Positions 1 to 9,863 of a DNA stretch of 32,034 nucleotides are shown here, piece by piece. The notes below the pieces were generated by a model that worked only from the letters and a program-made list of their open reading frames with translations, was not told the origin of the DNA and made no database searches. Positions within the stretch are counted from its first letter, which is position 1. Every line of letters begins with the position of its first letter. Source of the stretch: Bryobacterales bacterium. GTDB taxonomy: Bacteria > Acidobacteriota > Terriglobia > Bryobacterales > Bryobacteraceae. The stretch lies in contig PMVV01000430.1 of the NCBI GenBank assembly GCA_003166475.1, positions 1-32,034 of the forward strand, written 5' to 3'. Both the position numbers and the translations under genes were made by a program.

Positions 1-691
<691 letters not shown>

Positions 692-702
692 ATGATCTCC
701 AA

Positions 703-2796
<2,094 letters not shown>

Positions 2797-2810
2797 AAAT
2801 TATTCTGAAC

Positions 2811-2836
2811 TTCTGACTTCTGACTTCTGACTTCTT
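2811..2836. repeat. 7-bp tandem repeat in rpsG-fusA spacer
   Basis: The unit TTCTGAC occurs three times in a row plus a partial fourth copy. On the coding strand it reads as GTCAGAA repeats immediately upstream of the fusA start. It fills most of the 43-base spacer and replaces any obvious ribosome binding site. It probably arose by slippage; no function is evident. Confidence 0.8.
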
Positions 2837-2839
2837 GTC

Positions 2840-3310
2840 TCACCAGCGATAATGCGCAAACGCCTTATTCGCCTCCGCCATGCGGTGCACGTCGTCTCTC
2901 TTCTTGATCGCGCCGCCCCGCATGTTGGCGGCATCGTTCAACTCATTGGCCAGCTTCTCCGGCATCCCTTTTTCCGGGCGCGACCGGGCTTGCGTCACGA
3001 TCCAGCGGATCGCCAGGCTGGTGCGGCGATTATTGGGCACCTCGATGGGCACCTGGTAGTTCGCGCCGCCCACGCGCCGCGTCTTCACTTCCAGCAGCGG
3101 CTTAACGTTCTCCACGGCCTTCTTGAACAGCTTCAACGGGTCGTCGCCCGAGCGCTCCCGGATCTTGTCCATGGAGTCGTAAAAGATACCCTGCGCCACG
3201 GTCTTCTTGCCCTGCCACATCATGGAATTGACAAATTTCTCGACCAGTGTGGAGTTATAAACCGGATCTGCAGGCACTTCCCGAATTTCAACGCGTCGTC
3301 TTCGTGGCAT
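2840..3310 (-). CDS. rpsG: 30S ribosomal protein S7
   Basis: S7 nucleates assembly of the 30S head by binding the 3' domain of 16S rRNA, and it contacts E-site tRNA. The product is 156 residues, the standard length. It starts [20 protein letters not shown] and contains the conserved stretches [26 protein letters not shown] and [27 protein letters not shown] (given here only to identify the conserved C-terminal helix). It lies 15 bases downstream of rpsL and upstream of fusA, the canonical str operon order. No truncation or odd residue was seen. Confidence 0.98.
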   Translation of the reverse strand: MPRRRRVEIREVPADPVYNSTLVEKFVNSMMWQGKKTVAQGIFYDSMDKIRERSGDDPLKLFKKAVENVKPLLEVKTRRVGGANYQVPIEVPNNRRTSLAIRWIVTQARSRPEKGMPEKLANELNDAANMRGGAIKKRDDVHRMAEANKAFAHYRW

Positions 3311-3325
3311 ATCGATTCCCGCGGC

Positions 3326-3700
3326 CTACGCCTTCGGCCGCTTCGCTCCATATTTCGACCGGCTCTGCTTGCGATTGGCCACCCCGGCCGTATCCAGCGC
3401 GCCCCGGATCACGTGGTAGCGCACGCCCGGCAAATCCTTCACGCGGCCCCCGCGGATCAGCACGATGGAGTGCTCCTGCAGGTTATGGCCAACGCCCGGA
3501 ATATACGTGGTCACCTCGATGCCGTTGGTCAGCCGCACGCGCGCCACTTTCCGCAGCGCCGAGTTCGGCTTCTTCGGCGTGGAAGTGTACACGCGGGTGC
3601 AAACGCCGCGCTTCTGGGGGCAGCTCTGCAGCGCCGGACTGGCGGTCTTCCAGCGGGGTGGTCTCCGCCCGTTACGCACAAGTTGGTTAAAAGTCGGCAC
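3326..3700 (-). CDS. rpsL: 30S ribosomal protein S12 (GTG start)
   Basis: S12 sits at the decoding centre and controls tRNA-selection accuracy. The 124-residue product matches the family length. The loop [11 protein letters not shown] keeps the lysine where streptomycin-resistance changes are classically found, and KDLPGVRYH keeps the aspartate that is methylthiolated in many bacteria. The start is GTG (3698-3700), placed by homology to MPTxNQLVR and by the purine-rich AAGGGAAGG just upstream. It is the first gene of the str operon, with about 230 bases of leader to the predicted promoter. The sequence predicts a streptomycin-sensitive form, which is inference only. Confidence 0.98.
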   Translation of the reverse strand: MPTFNQLVRNGRRPPRWKTASPALQSCPQKRGVCTRVYTSTPKKPNSALRKVARVRLTNGIEVTTYIPGVGHNLQEHSIVLIRGGRVKDLPGVRYHVIRGALDTAGVANRKQSRSKYGAKRPKA

Positions 3701-3933
3701 GAACCTTCCCTTAAGTTCTTTTAATCTCGAATGGGCGCTTCAGGCCCGCCAAATACATGCACAAGCCCAACGGCCTGTGTCTACGGTTCAACAACTGCGA
3801 GGATCACTGTTCGGACAGGTCCATATTCCAACCGGGGTTGACCGGTGAAACCTCGGGACCTCACCCCCGGCCGGACTGCGAACACTCGCAGTGGTAGCGC
3901 AGGAGCAGAAAGCTGTACTCGCGAAACTTTTTA
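3701..3933 (-). promoter_or_regulatory. str operon 5' leader
   Basis: This untranslated stretch lies between the predicted promoter and rpsL. It contains a perfect 7-bp inverted repeat, ACTGCGA and TCGCAGT at 3875-3881 and 3886-3892 with a 4-base loop. No gene and no recognisable riboswitch were found. The hairpin has no T-run after it, so it is not an obvious terminator. In many bacteria str-operon leaders and internal sites are bound by S7, but no S7-site mimic could be recognised here. Confidence 0.45.
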
Positions 3934-3962
3934 ATCATACCGAAAAGCAAACCCAAGTGCAA
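3934..3962 (-). promoter_or_regulatory. Predicted sigma-70 promoter of the str operon
   Basis: On the minus strand TTGCAC (3957-3962) and TATGAT (3934-3939) are separated by exactly 17 bases. The -10 matches five of six consensus positions; the -35 matches only the first three. It is the best candidate upstream of rpsL and faces the operon. The decayed insertion sequence begins about a dozen bases behind the -35, so upstream activating sequence may have been displaced. Confidence 0.5.
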
Positions 3963-3974
3963 GTGGCAGTCTTA

Positions 3975-5440
3975 TCTCATGCAAGATGAGCCTGGAGGGA
4001 GGGGCTGTTTCTCATACAAAATGAGCCTGGAGCGGAGCAACAAACCGGGGATGAGCCTGGACGAGATCCGGATTTTTTGAAAGCCAGCGAAGCCGTACAT
4101 TTCGCAGGCGAGAAAAAGGAGGAGGTTTACGCTTGGGTGAGCGGGTGCCTGGGGGAGCAGCACTGGGACGAGTTGGGGCGTACGGCGCGCGGTTTGGTAC
4201 GGCGATATATGGAGAAGTGCGGGTTAAGCGCAGCCGGCGCCACCGTTTCGCGACGGTGTACAGCCGCCAGGACGTGGCCCTGCTGGTGAGCGTGGATGAA
4301 ATGCATGAGACGCTCAGCGGACCGGCCACGCAGAAGATCTTGCAGCGCCAGTTCTATGACTTCGGCGAGCAGCGCTACCGGCGGTTGGCGGGGATCTCGG
4401 TGGCCCAAATCTATCGTTTGCGCAAGAGTGCGGGATACCGGAAGCAGCGGGTGGTCTACCGAGGTACACGCTCCGTGCAGGTAGCCATCGGCGAGCGGCG
4501 CGCGCCGCAACCCGAGGGGCGGCCGGGGTACCTTCGGGTGGACACCGTGCATCAGGGGGATCGGGACGGGGTGAAGGGGGTCTATCACATCAATGCGGTG
4601 GACGAAGTGACGCAATGGGAGGTGGTAAGCGCCACCGCGCAGATCAGCGAAGCGGCTCTGAAACCAGTGCTGGAGGCCATGCTGCGTCAGTTTCCCTTCC
4701 GCATTCTCGGGTTTCATTCCGACAACGGCAGCGAGTTCATCAACCATATAGTGGCCGAGTTGCTCAACAAACTGCTGATCGAGCAGACCAAGAGCCGGCC
4801 GCGGCACTGCAATGACAACGCCTTGGTGGAGTGCCAAAATGGAGCGATCATCCGCAAGCACATCGGCTTCGGATACATCGCCGCGGAACACGCTCCGGCC
4901 ATGCAGTCTTTCTACCTGCAATACTTCAACCCCTACTTGAATTTCCATCGGCCGCGCGGTGTGCCGGAGCGCGTGATCAACGCCAAAGGAAAAGAGCAGA
5001 AACGGTACCTCTGGTACGCCACTCCTTGGGAAATCCTGCGCCAGTTGCCGGGTGTGGCGGGGTACCTGAAGGGAGATTTGACGATCCAGGAAATGGAACG
5101 TTGGTCGCGGCGGCAAACGGACATGCAGGCTGCCACCGCCATGCAAGCGGCCAAGCGGAAGTTGTTTGCGAGCTTCCAACAACGGCGGACCGCATGAGGT
5201 TATTCACTAGGGTCACGTCCGCGTGCGACGGGGGCCGGCCTCCCGTCGGTCGGCCCTGCGGCACCGCAGGAAGGTCCGGCAGCAAAACAAAAACCTTCCA
5301 TGAAAGGAAAACCAAAACAAAACCATCCCAGCCCGAGGCGCAGTCCAGCCTCCCGCTGGTCGGCCCTGAGACGATGGCGCACGAATCAACATTCAAAAGA
5401 AAGGAGACCCGCATATCCGATACGGGTGCCGCAGGGATTG
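3975..5440 (+). mobile_element. Decayed insertion sequence, rve/DD35E type (borders approximate)
   Basis: The element contains a transposase pseudogene (4051-5197) and non-coding arms. On the left, two small dyads CTCAT-N5-ATGAG (3976-3990 and 4011-4025) each continue into ATGAGCCTGGA, an 11-mer that recurs a third time at 4051-4061, where it forms the transposase start. On the right, a 20-base motif recurs at 5239-5258 and 5349-5368 with 18 matches. No right-end inverted repeat matching the left end and no target duplication were found, so both borders are estimates and the right end may be lost. Nothing else gene-like lies in 5198-5464. Confidence 0.65.
4051..5197 (+). pseudogene. Transposase with rve/DD35E core, N-terminus frameshifted
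   Basis: The protein would move the surrounding insertion sequence by DDE-type strand transfer. The catalytic core is intact in one frame: D in DTVH (4541-4543), D in HSDNGSEF (4721-4723) and E in ALVECQNG (4829-4831), with 35 residues between the last two. The N-terminus is broken twice. From the ATG at 4051 the frame reads MSLDEIRIF and stops at a run of six T; one more T would give IFLKASEAVHF, which continues in another frame to about 4217. The sequence then jumps to the catalytic frame near RVKRSRRHRF, apparently with loss of a short helix-turn-helix segment. A protein could still be made from 4133, but it would lack the DNA-binding region. Confidence 0.75.
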
Positions 5441-5464
5441 ATAGCGAAATGGAGAGAGAAAACG

Positions 5465-7789
5465 TTACACCGCGGGGCGCTTGGCCTTCCGCCGCCCTCC
5501 TGGCGGCCGGGGCGCGGGAGCCCTGCTGGCATAGAGTTGGCGATACACCGTTGCGTTTCTCAACACCGCTTCCACGTATTCGCGTGTTTCGGTGAAGGGG
5601 ATGGATTCCACAAATTCGGCGGGTTCCTGGTACTGGTTCCAGGTGATCCACTCATTGACGCGGGATTTGCCCGCATTGTAGGAAGCCAGGGTCTGTTCCC
5701 ATTTGCCACCCCATTGATCGAGCAGGGCGCGCAGGTAAGAAGCGCCGAGCGTCAGGTTGATGGCGGGTTGGAACAGGGATCGGTTGCTGAAACGCTTGAT
5801 CCCGGCGCGGCGGGCCAAGGCGCGCCCGGTGGCCGGCTCGACTTGAATCAGGCCGTAGGCGTGTTTGGCGGAGAGCGCCTGCGGATCGAATTCGGACTCC
5901 TGCCGGACGATGGCGGCAACCATGTAGGGATCCAGGCTTTGCTGTTTGGCGCTGCGCACGAGGTCCTTCTCATAGGGCAAGGGGAACAGCAGTTGCCAGA
6001 ATGCGGGCGGCGCATCCTCGAGAGAGAGCGAGAGATAGTCGGGCGCGGCGCTCTTGATGTTGTGCAACCGCTGGTGCGGCGTACTGGCGGTGCGGGCGAG
6101 TTCCATGGCCAACAGATACGGCTGGCCGCTGCCAGGCTGGCCGCCATGGCGGACGCCGAAACGCAGTTCGGACTGGGCCAAATCCGGGAGCCCGGCGGAT
6201 TCCAGCAAGCGGGCTCGGGCGATGCGCAAAGCGGTTTCCGCATCCGGTTCGCTGGGAAGGGCGGGCCTGTGCGGCGGGAAGGCGATGGCGCGCAGGAACT
6301 GGGCCGTCTTCTCCGATGGAGCCGCAGACGCAATCTGCGGCTGGGCCATGCGCTCGCGGCCCAATATCCCGTAATAGTAGTTGGGAAACTGCGCCGCGAG
6401 CCTGGTATAGAAGGCTCGCGCGGCGGGGTAATCGATGTGATCGGGGCCGGCTTCGGCGAGGCGGCCCAGAAAATAAAGCGCGGCGGTGGCGGAGGGATGT
6501 CCGGGGTATCGTTCCAGGTGCTCGCGCAGCAGTTCGCGCGCGTCGTGCCGGCGGCGAATGTACGCGGCCCAGGCGACGCGCCAGTGGCTTGATGCGGCCA
6601 GCGGCTGATCCGGAAACGTCTCGTAGACGGCCTTGGAAAGCGGCACGTATTTTTCGGGCTGATTGGTCACCACGAATCGATTGGCGGCGGCCACCAGCGC
6701 CTTGTAGCGCCACGGCGATTCGCGGTGCTTGCCGAGTTTGCCGACCGCCTCCATCATCTGATCTTCGTCGTTCAGTTTACGGGCGCATTCGGCGAGGTAG
6801 TAGAGGCGCTCGGCCTCCGCCTCGGAATGGGCATCGCGATCGGAGAGTTCCAGCGAGCGCAGGTACGAATAAGCGGCAGCCACATCGCCGGCCAGGAACT
6901 CGGCGGCTCCCATTCCCACGCGGGCCTGGTCGCGCTCCGGGCCGCCGAGTTGCGGCACGAGGGCCTCGAACTCGGATCGCGCGCGCGTGTATTCGCGTTG
7001 GGCGAGCAGTTGGTTGCCGCGCTCGACCATAGCTTCGGGCGCGTGCGCGGGATACGCCGCTCCCATGGCGTCGCGCAGGGCGATGAGCGCGGCGGCGGCG
7101 CGGGTGGCCGGATCGCCGGTGGGGTACTCGAAGTAGACCCGCTGATAGTATTGCGCGGCGTGCGGCAGGTCGCGGGCGGCTTGGTAGGCGACGGCCAGGG
7201 CAAGGTCGCCATCGGGCTGCGGAAGATCGGCGTAGCGCTCGCGGAGCAGGCGCACGGCATCGGAGGCGGCACCCGAAGCCGCCAGACCGCGCGCCTGCAG
7301 TACCATGGATTTCGCGGCGAACGGGGATAGCAGCGGGACGGACCGCACGGCGGCCGATTCGCGCGCGGCGGCGGCATAGTCTTGGGTTTCCGAATGGGCG
7401 GCAGCCAGATAATAGGCCGTGTAGTCGGCCAGCTTGGGGAGGCGCGGCTGGGCGGCTTGGAGATGCTGAATGGCATCCGGGAAGCGCTTCTGTTCGAACG
7501 AGACGATGCCCAGGGTGAAGTGCGCCAATGCGCCGTTGGCATCTTTGTGACTGGCCGCGAAGTACTGCAGGGCTTTGGCGCGGGCGGGGGTGGGCGAGTC
7601 GCGGTAGGCGTGGGCTAGGGAGTCGGGGGTTTGGGGGAAGGCGGCTGCGGCGAGGAGCACACCACAGGCTAAAGCCTGTGCCACCTTCTTCCAGCAGGCG
7701 GCCTGAGAGGCCGCTGCAGGCCGGGGGCCTGCCCCACAACTACGCCAAACGTCCAGGGTAGTTACCTCCCAGCCAGGCTGGATTATCAT
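5465..7789 (-). CDS. Soluble lytic murein transglycosylase (Slt70-like)
   Basis: Slt-type enzymes cleave the MurNAc-GlcNAc bond of peptidoglycan in the periplasm, leaving 1,6-anhydromuropeptides. The longest reading frame gives 774 residues: a long helical-repeat superhelix to about residue 590, then a lysozyme-fold domain at about 605-755. The catalytic glutamate is E631 in RQESEFDP; YGLIQVEPATG and ASYNAG are the other family motifs. The start is uncertain. ATG 7789 overlaps the upstream gene by 50 bases; GTG codons at 7684 and 7660 are alternatives. The N-terminus before AAAAFPQTP is made almost entirely of two palindromic repeats (7697-7737 and 7663-7680) read in frame, so the export signal is partly repeat-derived. 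Confidence 0.9.
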   Translation of the reverse strand: MIIQPGWEVTTLDVWRSCGAGPRPAAASQAACWKKVAQALACGVLLAAAAFPQTPDSLAHAYRDSPTPARAKALQYFAASHKDANGALAHFTLGIVSFEQKRFPDAIQHLQAAQPRLPKLADYTAYYLAAAHSETQDYAAAARESAAVRSVPLLSPFAAKSMVLQARGLAASGAASDAVRLLRERYADLPQPDGDLALAVAYQAARDLPHAAQYYQRVYFEYPTGDPATRAAAALIALRDAMGAAYPAHAPEAMVERGNQLLAQREYTRARSEFEALVPQLGGPERDQARVGMGAAEFLAGDVAAAYSYLRSLELSDRDAHSEAEAERLYYLAECARKLNDEDQMMEAVGKLGKHRESPWRYKALVAAANRFVVTNQPEKYVPLSKAVYETFPDQPLAASSHWRVAWAAYIRRRHDARELLREHLERYPGHPSATAALYFLGRLAEAGPDHIDYPAARAFYTRLAAQFPNYYYGILGRERMAQPQIASAAPSEKTAQFLRAIAFPPHRPALPSEPDAETALRIARARLLESAGLPDLAQSELRFGVRHGGQPGSGQPYLLAMELARTASTPHQRLHNIKSAAPDYLSLSLEDAPPAFWQLLFPLPYEKDLVRSAKQQSLDPYMVAAIVRQESEFDPQALSAKHAYGLIQVEPATGRALARRAGIKRFSNRSLFQPAINLTLGASYLRALLDQWGGKWEQTLASYNAGKSRVNEWITWNQYQEPAEFVESIPFTETREYVEAVLRNATVYRQLYASRAPAPRPPGGRRKAKRPAV
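7663..7680. repeat. Palindrome CACAGGCT-AA-AGCCTGTG inside slt
   Basis: A perfect 8-bp stem with an AA loop, with the same core (GGCTAAAGCC) as the hairpin at 19132-19149. It lies in the slt reading frame, encoding part of the predicted signal peptide (AQALACG). Confidence 0.8.
7697..7737 (-). repeat. Twin-hairpin element inside the slt 5' region
   Basis: This 41-bp element has two adjacent stem-loops on the plus strand: GGCGGCCT/AGGCCGCT around a GAG loop, and GCAGGCC/GGCCTGC around GGG, followed by CCCAC. It is homologous to 13387-13427 and 12043-12083. Read on the minus strand it begins GTGGGGCAGG and encodes GAGPRPAAASQAA in the slt frame. Confidence 0.85.
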
Positions 7790-8681
7790 TTGCCAGCGTG
7801 CGCACCAACTCCAGATGAAAGTAGTCGACCATGGTTGGACTGGCCGTTAGAAAGGTTTGCCGGAAAGACTCTCTGCCTTCATCGATGGCATCCTGCAAGG
7901 CGGCGTACAATTCCTGCTGCGCCCGCCCGGCTTTGACGGCATCGGGCCGGTACAGCCGTATCTCGGCGACCTTCACACGGGCGAAGCGTTGTGCGCGCAG
8001 ATGCAGATGGCGATCGGCCGGGCTCAGATCGTCCCATTCCGGTGCGGGACCGGCGGGCGCGGCGGAAGCCGGTTCGATGCGCACCAAATGGCGGGAGGGC
8101 GCCGCGGGGCGTTGCCGCGCTTCCATGACGGCGGCAGCGGCCTGGGCCAACAACTCCAAAGCGGCGCTCTCGACCGCGCCGGAGGCGTAGAGCATGCCGA
8201 CCGTGGATCGATCGACGGTCAACGGGAACAGGTACGCTTTATCGCCAGGCGCGTGGGCGAACGCTTGCGCCACGGCGGGCGATACCTCCGCGGCGGAACA
8301 GAGCGCCACCACCGGCTCGCGCGATTCGATGGCGGCGGCAAAGGCGGCGGCTTCGGATGTGGCAAAGCGGATCTCGCGAAAGTGCGCGGCGGCATCGCCG
8401 GTGGCGCCGCGCAGGCGCTCTCCACCCACCGTATCCTCATTGATGTGAAAGACGGCGCAAGCGTTGGCGAAGGGGGCGGAGGCATCCGAGAGGATGGAGG
8501 CAACCTCGGGGAAGGCGGCAGCCTGGCGCAAGCGCCGCACGGACTGATTCAAATGTTCGGCCAGGGCCCGCTCGGCGGCTTGCACGCTGGTGGAGACGCG
8601 CGCTTCCGTTTCCGATTGGAACAACTGTTCCAGTTCGGAGAATAAGCTTCGCAAGGAGGGCGAGGGCGCGGCAGTGGACAT
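7740..8681 (-). CDS. GAF-like domain protein, function unknown
   Basis: The product is 313 residues with no signal peptide, so it is probably cytoplasmic. Residues 10-50 look like a coiled coil (LFSELEQLFQSETEARV and following). Residues 50-180 resemble a degenerate GAF fold, with blocks such as ACAVFHINEDTVGGERLRG and KAYLFPLTVDRSTVGMLY. After an A/P-rich linker the C-terminal 90 residues contain AQRFARVKVAEIRLYRPDAV and end DYFHLELVRTLANDNPAWLG; I recall similar tails in acidobacterial hypothetical proteins. It lies directly upstream of, and probably is co-transcribed with, the lytic transglycosylase. No ligand or partner can be named. Confidence 0.75.
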   Translation of the reverse strand: MSTAAPSPSLRSLFSELEQLFQSETEARVSTSVQAAERALAEHLNQSVRRLRQAAAFPEVASILSDASAPFANACAVFHINEDTVGGERLRGATGDAAAHFREIRFATSEAAAFAAAIESREPVVALCSAAEVSPAVAQAFAHAPGDKAYLFPLTVDRSTVGMLYASGAVESAALELLAQAAAAVMEARQRPAAPSRHLVRIEPASAAPAGPAPEWDDLSPADRHLHLRAQRFARVKVAEIRLYRPDAVKAGRAQQELYAALQDAIDEGRESFRQTFLTASPTMVDYFHLELVRTLANDNPAWLGGNYPGRLA

Positions 8682-8994
8682 CCTGGAACGATTCTAGCAA
8701 GCCGGGGGGCGGGGAGTAGAGTGGAACCACGGATGGACACAGATGCACACGGATAAAGGCCATAGGCTGTGCTTTGGAGGGACGGCCGCCGTCGATCAGA
8801 GGATGATCCAGAGAATTCGGGGTCAGTTGAAACGTTTTAGGGAGGTTGAATCACTATGCAACGTAGAGGGGCTCCAGGTTTGAGAAGGGGACGGATGCGG
8901 GGGTGTCCCTTTTCGTTCGATTTATCCGCTTTACAGAAACAGAGGGCTGACGATTCGCTTATAGAGCACCAAAACCTCGGGGGGAGCAAAAGAC
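8682..8994. other. Intergenic region upstream of the TIR gene
   Basis: This 313-base gap separates divergent genes. It contains a low-complexity segment around 8727-8757 (ACCACGGATGGACACAGAT), of a kind I recall dispersed in several bacterial genomes. A possible 54-codon frame starts at ATG 8856 behind GGGAGG and overlaps the TIR start, but its composition is not protein-like. TTGAAA at 8827-8832 is a possible -35 without a convincing -10. The TIR gene has a good ribosome binding site, GGGGGGAG, at about 8979-8986. Confidence 0.4.
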
Positions 8995-9825
8995 GTGGCG
9001 GACGCGATGCTGGCATCTGATAAAAAGTTCGATTTCTTCCTTGCACATGCCGCGAAGGACCGCGCGAGAGCGGAGGAACTGTATGAGTTGTTGCAGCCTA
9101 AATCGAGAGTTTTCCTCGACGTCAGGACGCTCTCCGACGGCACGGAATGGGACCGCCAGATTCCCGAAGCCCAACGGAGTTCCTCGATAACCGTCGTACT
9201 GGTTTCCGCCCATTCGGCTGACGCTTATTACCAGCGCGAAGAGGTGGCTACAGCGGTTGAGCTCAGTCGTTTCGACAGGAGCGGACACGGCGTCGTGCCG
9301 GTGTACCTGGACGGGATCCCAACCGTCCGTGACTGGAATTTCTATGGGCTGCGGATCAGGCAAGGAATCGACGCCCTTCGAGTCGGGGGACTGCCGCGGG
9401 TGGCTGAGCAACTGCTTGGCGTCCTCGGCGGCGAGGAATTGCGGCCGCCGGAATCCCAACACCCTCTCCACTTGTTCCCCAGGGGGCCCCTTGTGGAAGA
9501 GTACTACGTGCCATCAAGTCTAATTCAGGCGTACTGGAAGCGATATCAGAATTTGTTGCAATCGCTTGCCGTGATCGCCGATGCCAACGCCTTCCGGCGG
9601 GAGGCCGATCCCATTGACGCGTCGGTGACTTTTATAGACACAGGTGCGCTCCCGCAAGGACCGCAAGCGGCGCCCGCCGACTTCTGGTATGGCGCCTTCA
9701 CGGAAGCTCGCTTGAATTCGCCACGCATGCTCGCCGCACTGGTGCTCGTGGTGCCGGACGGAGGCTTTACCAAGGACGTACAACTGAAACGGGAGAAGCT
9801 TCTCGATGAACTGAGCAACATGTAG
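8995..9825 (+). CDS. TIR-like domain protein with unknown C-terminal domain
   Basis: TIR domains in bacteria are mostly NAD-consuming or signal-producing enzymes, often in phage defence, and some are scaffolds. Residues 11-130 fit the fold: strand A KFDFFLAHAAKDR, then VFLDVRTLSDGTEWDRQI, ITVVLVSAHSADAYYQREE and VVPVYLDG. E82 or E83 in YYQREE lies where the catalytic glutamate is expected. Residues 150-276 form a second, unrecognised domain that includes VPSSLIQAYWKRYQNLL and MLAALVLVVPDGG. The start is GTG 8995 behind GGGGGGAG; ATG 9007 is an alternative. It lies 38 bases before a gene for a secreted or membrane-anchored protein, with which it probably forms an operon. No known defence gene is adjacent. 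Confidence 0.75.
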   Translation: MADAMLASDKKFDFFLAHAAKDRARAEELYELLQPKSRVFLDVRTLSDGTEWDRQIPEAQRSSSITVVLVSAHSADAYYQREEVATAVELSRFDRSGHGVVPVYLDGIPTVRDWNFYGLRIRQGIDALRVGGLPRVAEQLLGVLGGEELRPPESQHPLHLFPRGPLVEEYYVPSSLIQAYWKRYQNLLQSLAVIADANAFRREADPIDASVTFIDTGALPQGPQAAPADFWYGAFTEARLNSPRMLAALVLVVPDGGFTKDVQLKREKLLDELSNM

Positions 9826-9863
9826 TTTTGAGGATTTGAATGGAAACAAAAGGAGATTGAATT

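Noticed and set aside
3875-3892. Intrinsic terminator or riboswitch in the str leader
   Set aside because: The hairpin has only 7 bp and no following T-run, and no known riboswitch core could be matched.
4133-5197. Intact 354-residue transposase
   Set aside because: Its first 30 residues are out-of-frame read-through; the true N-terminal sequence is visible in other frames upstream, so the gene is broken.
8856-9020. 54-codon ORF upstream of the TIR gene with a GGGAGG site
   Set aside because: It overlaps the TIR start in another frame and is Arg/Gly-rich with no domain; the ribosome-site-like sequence may be chance.
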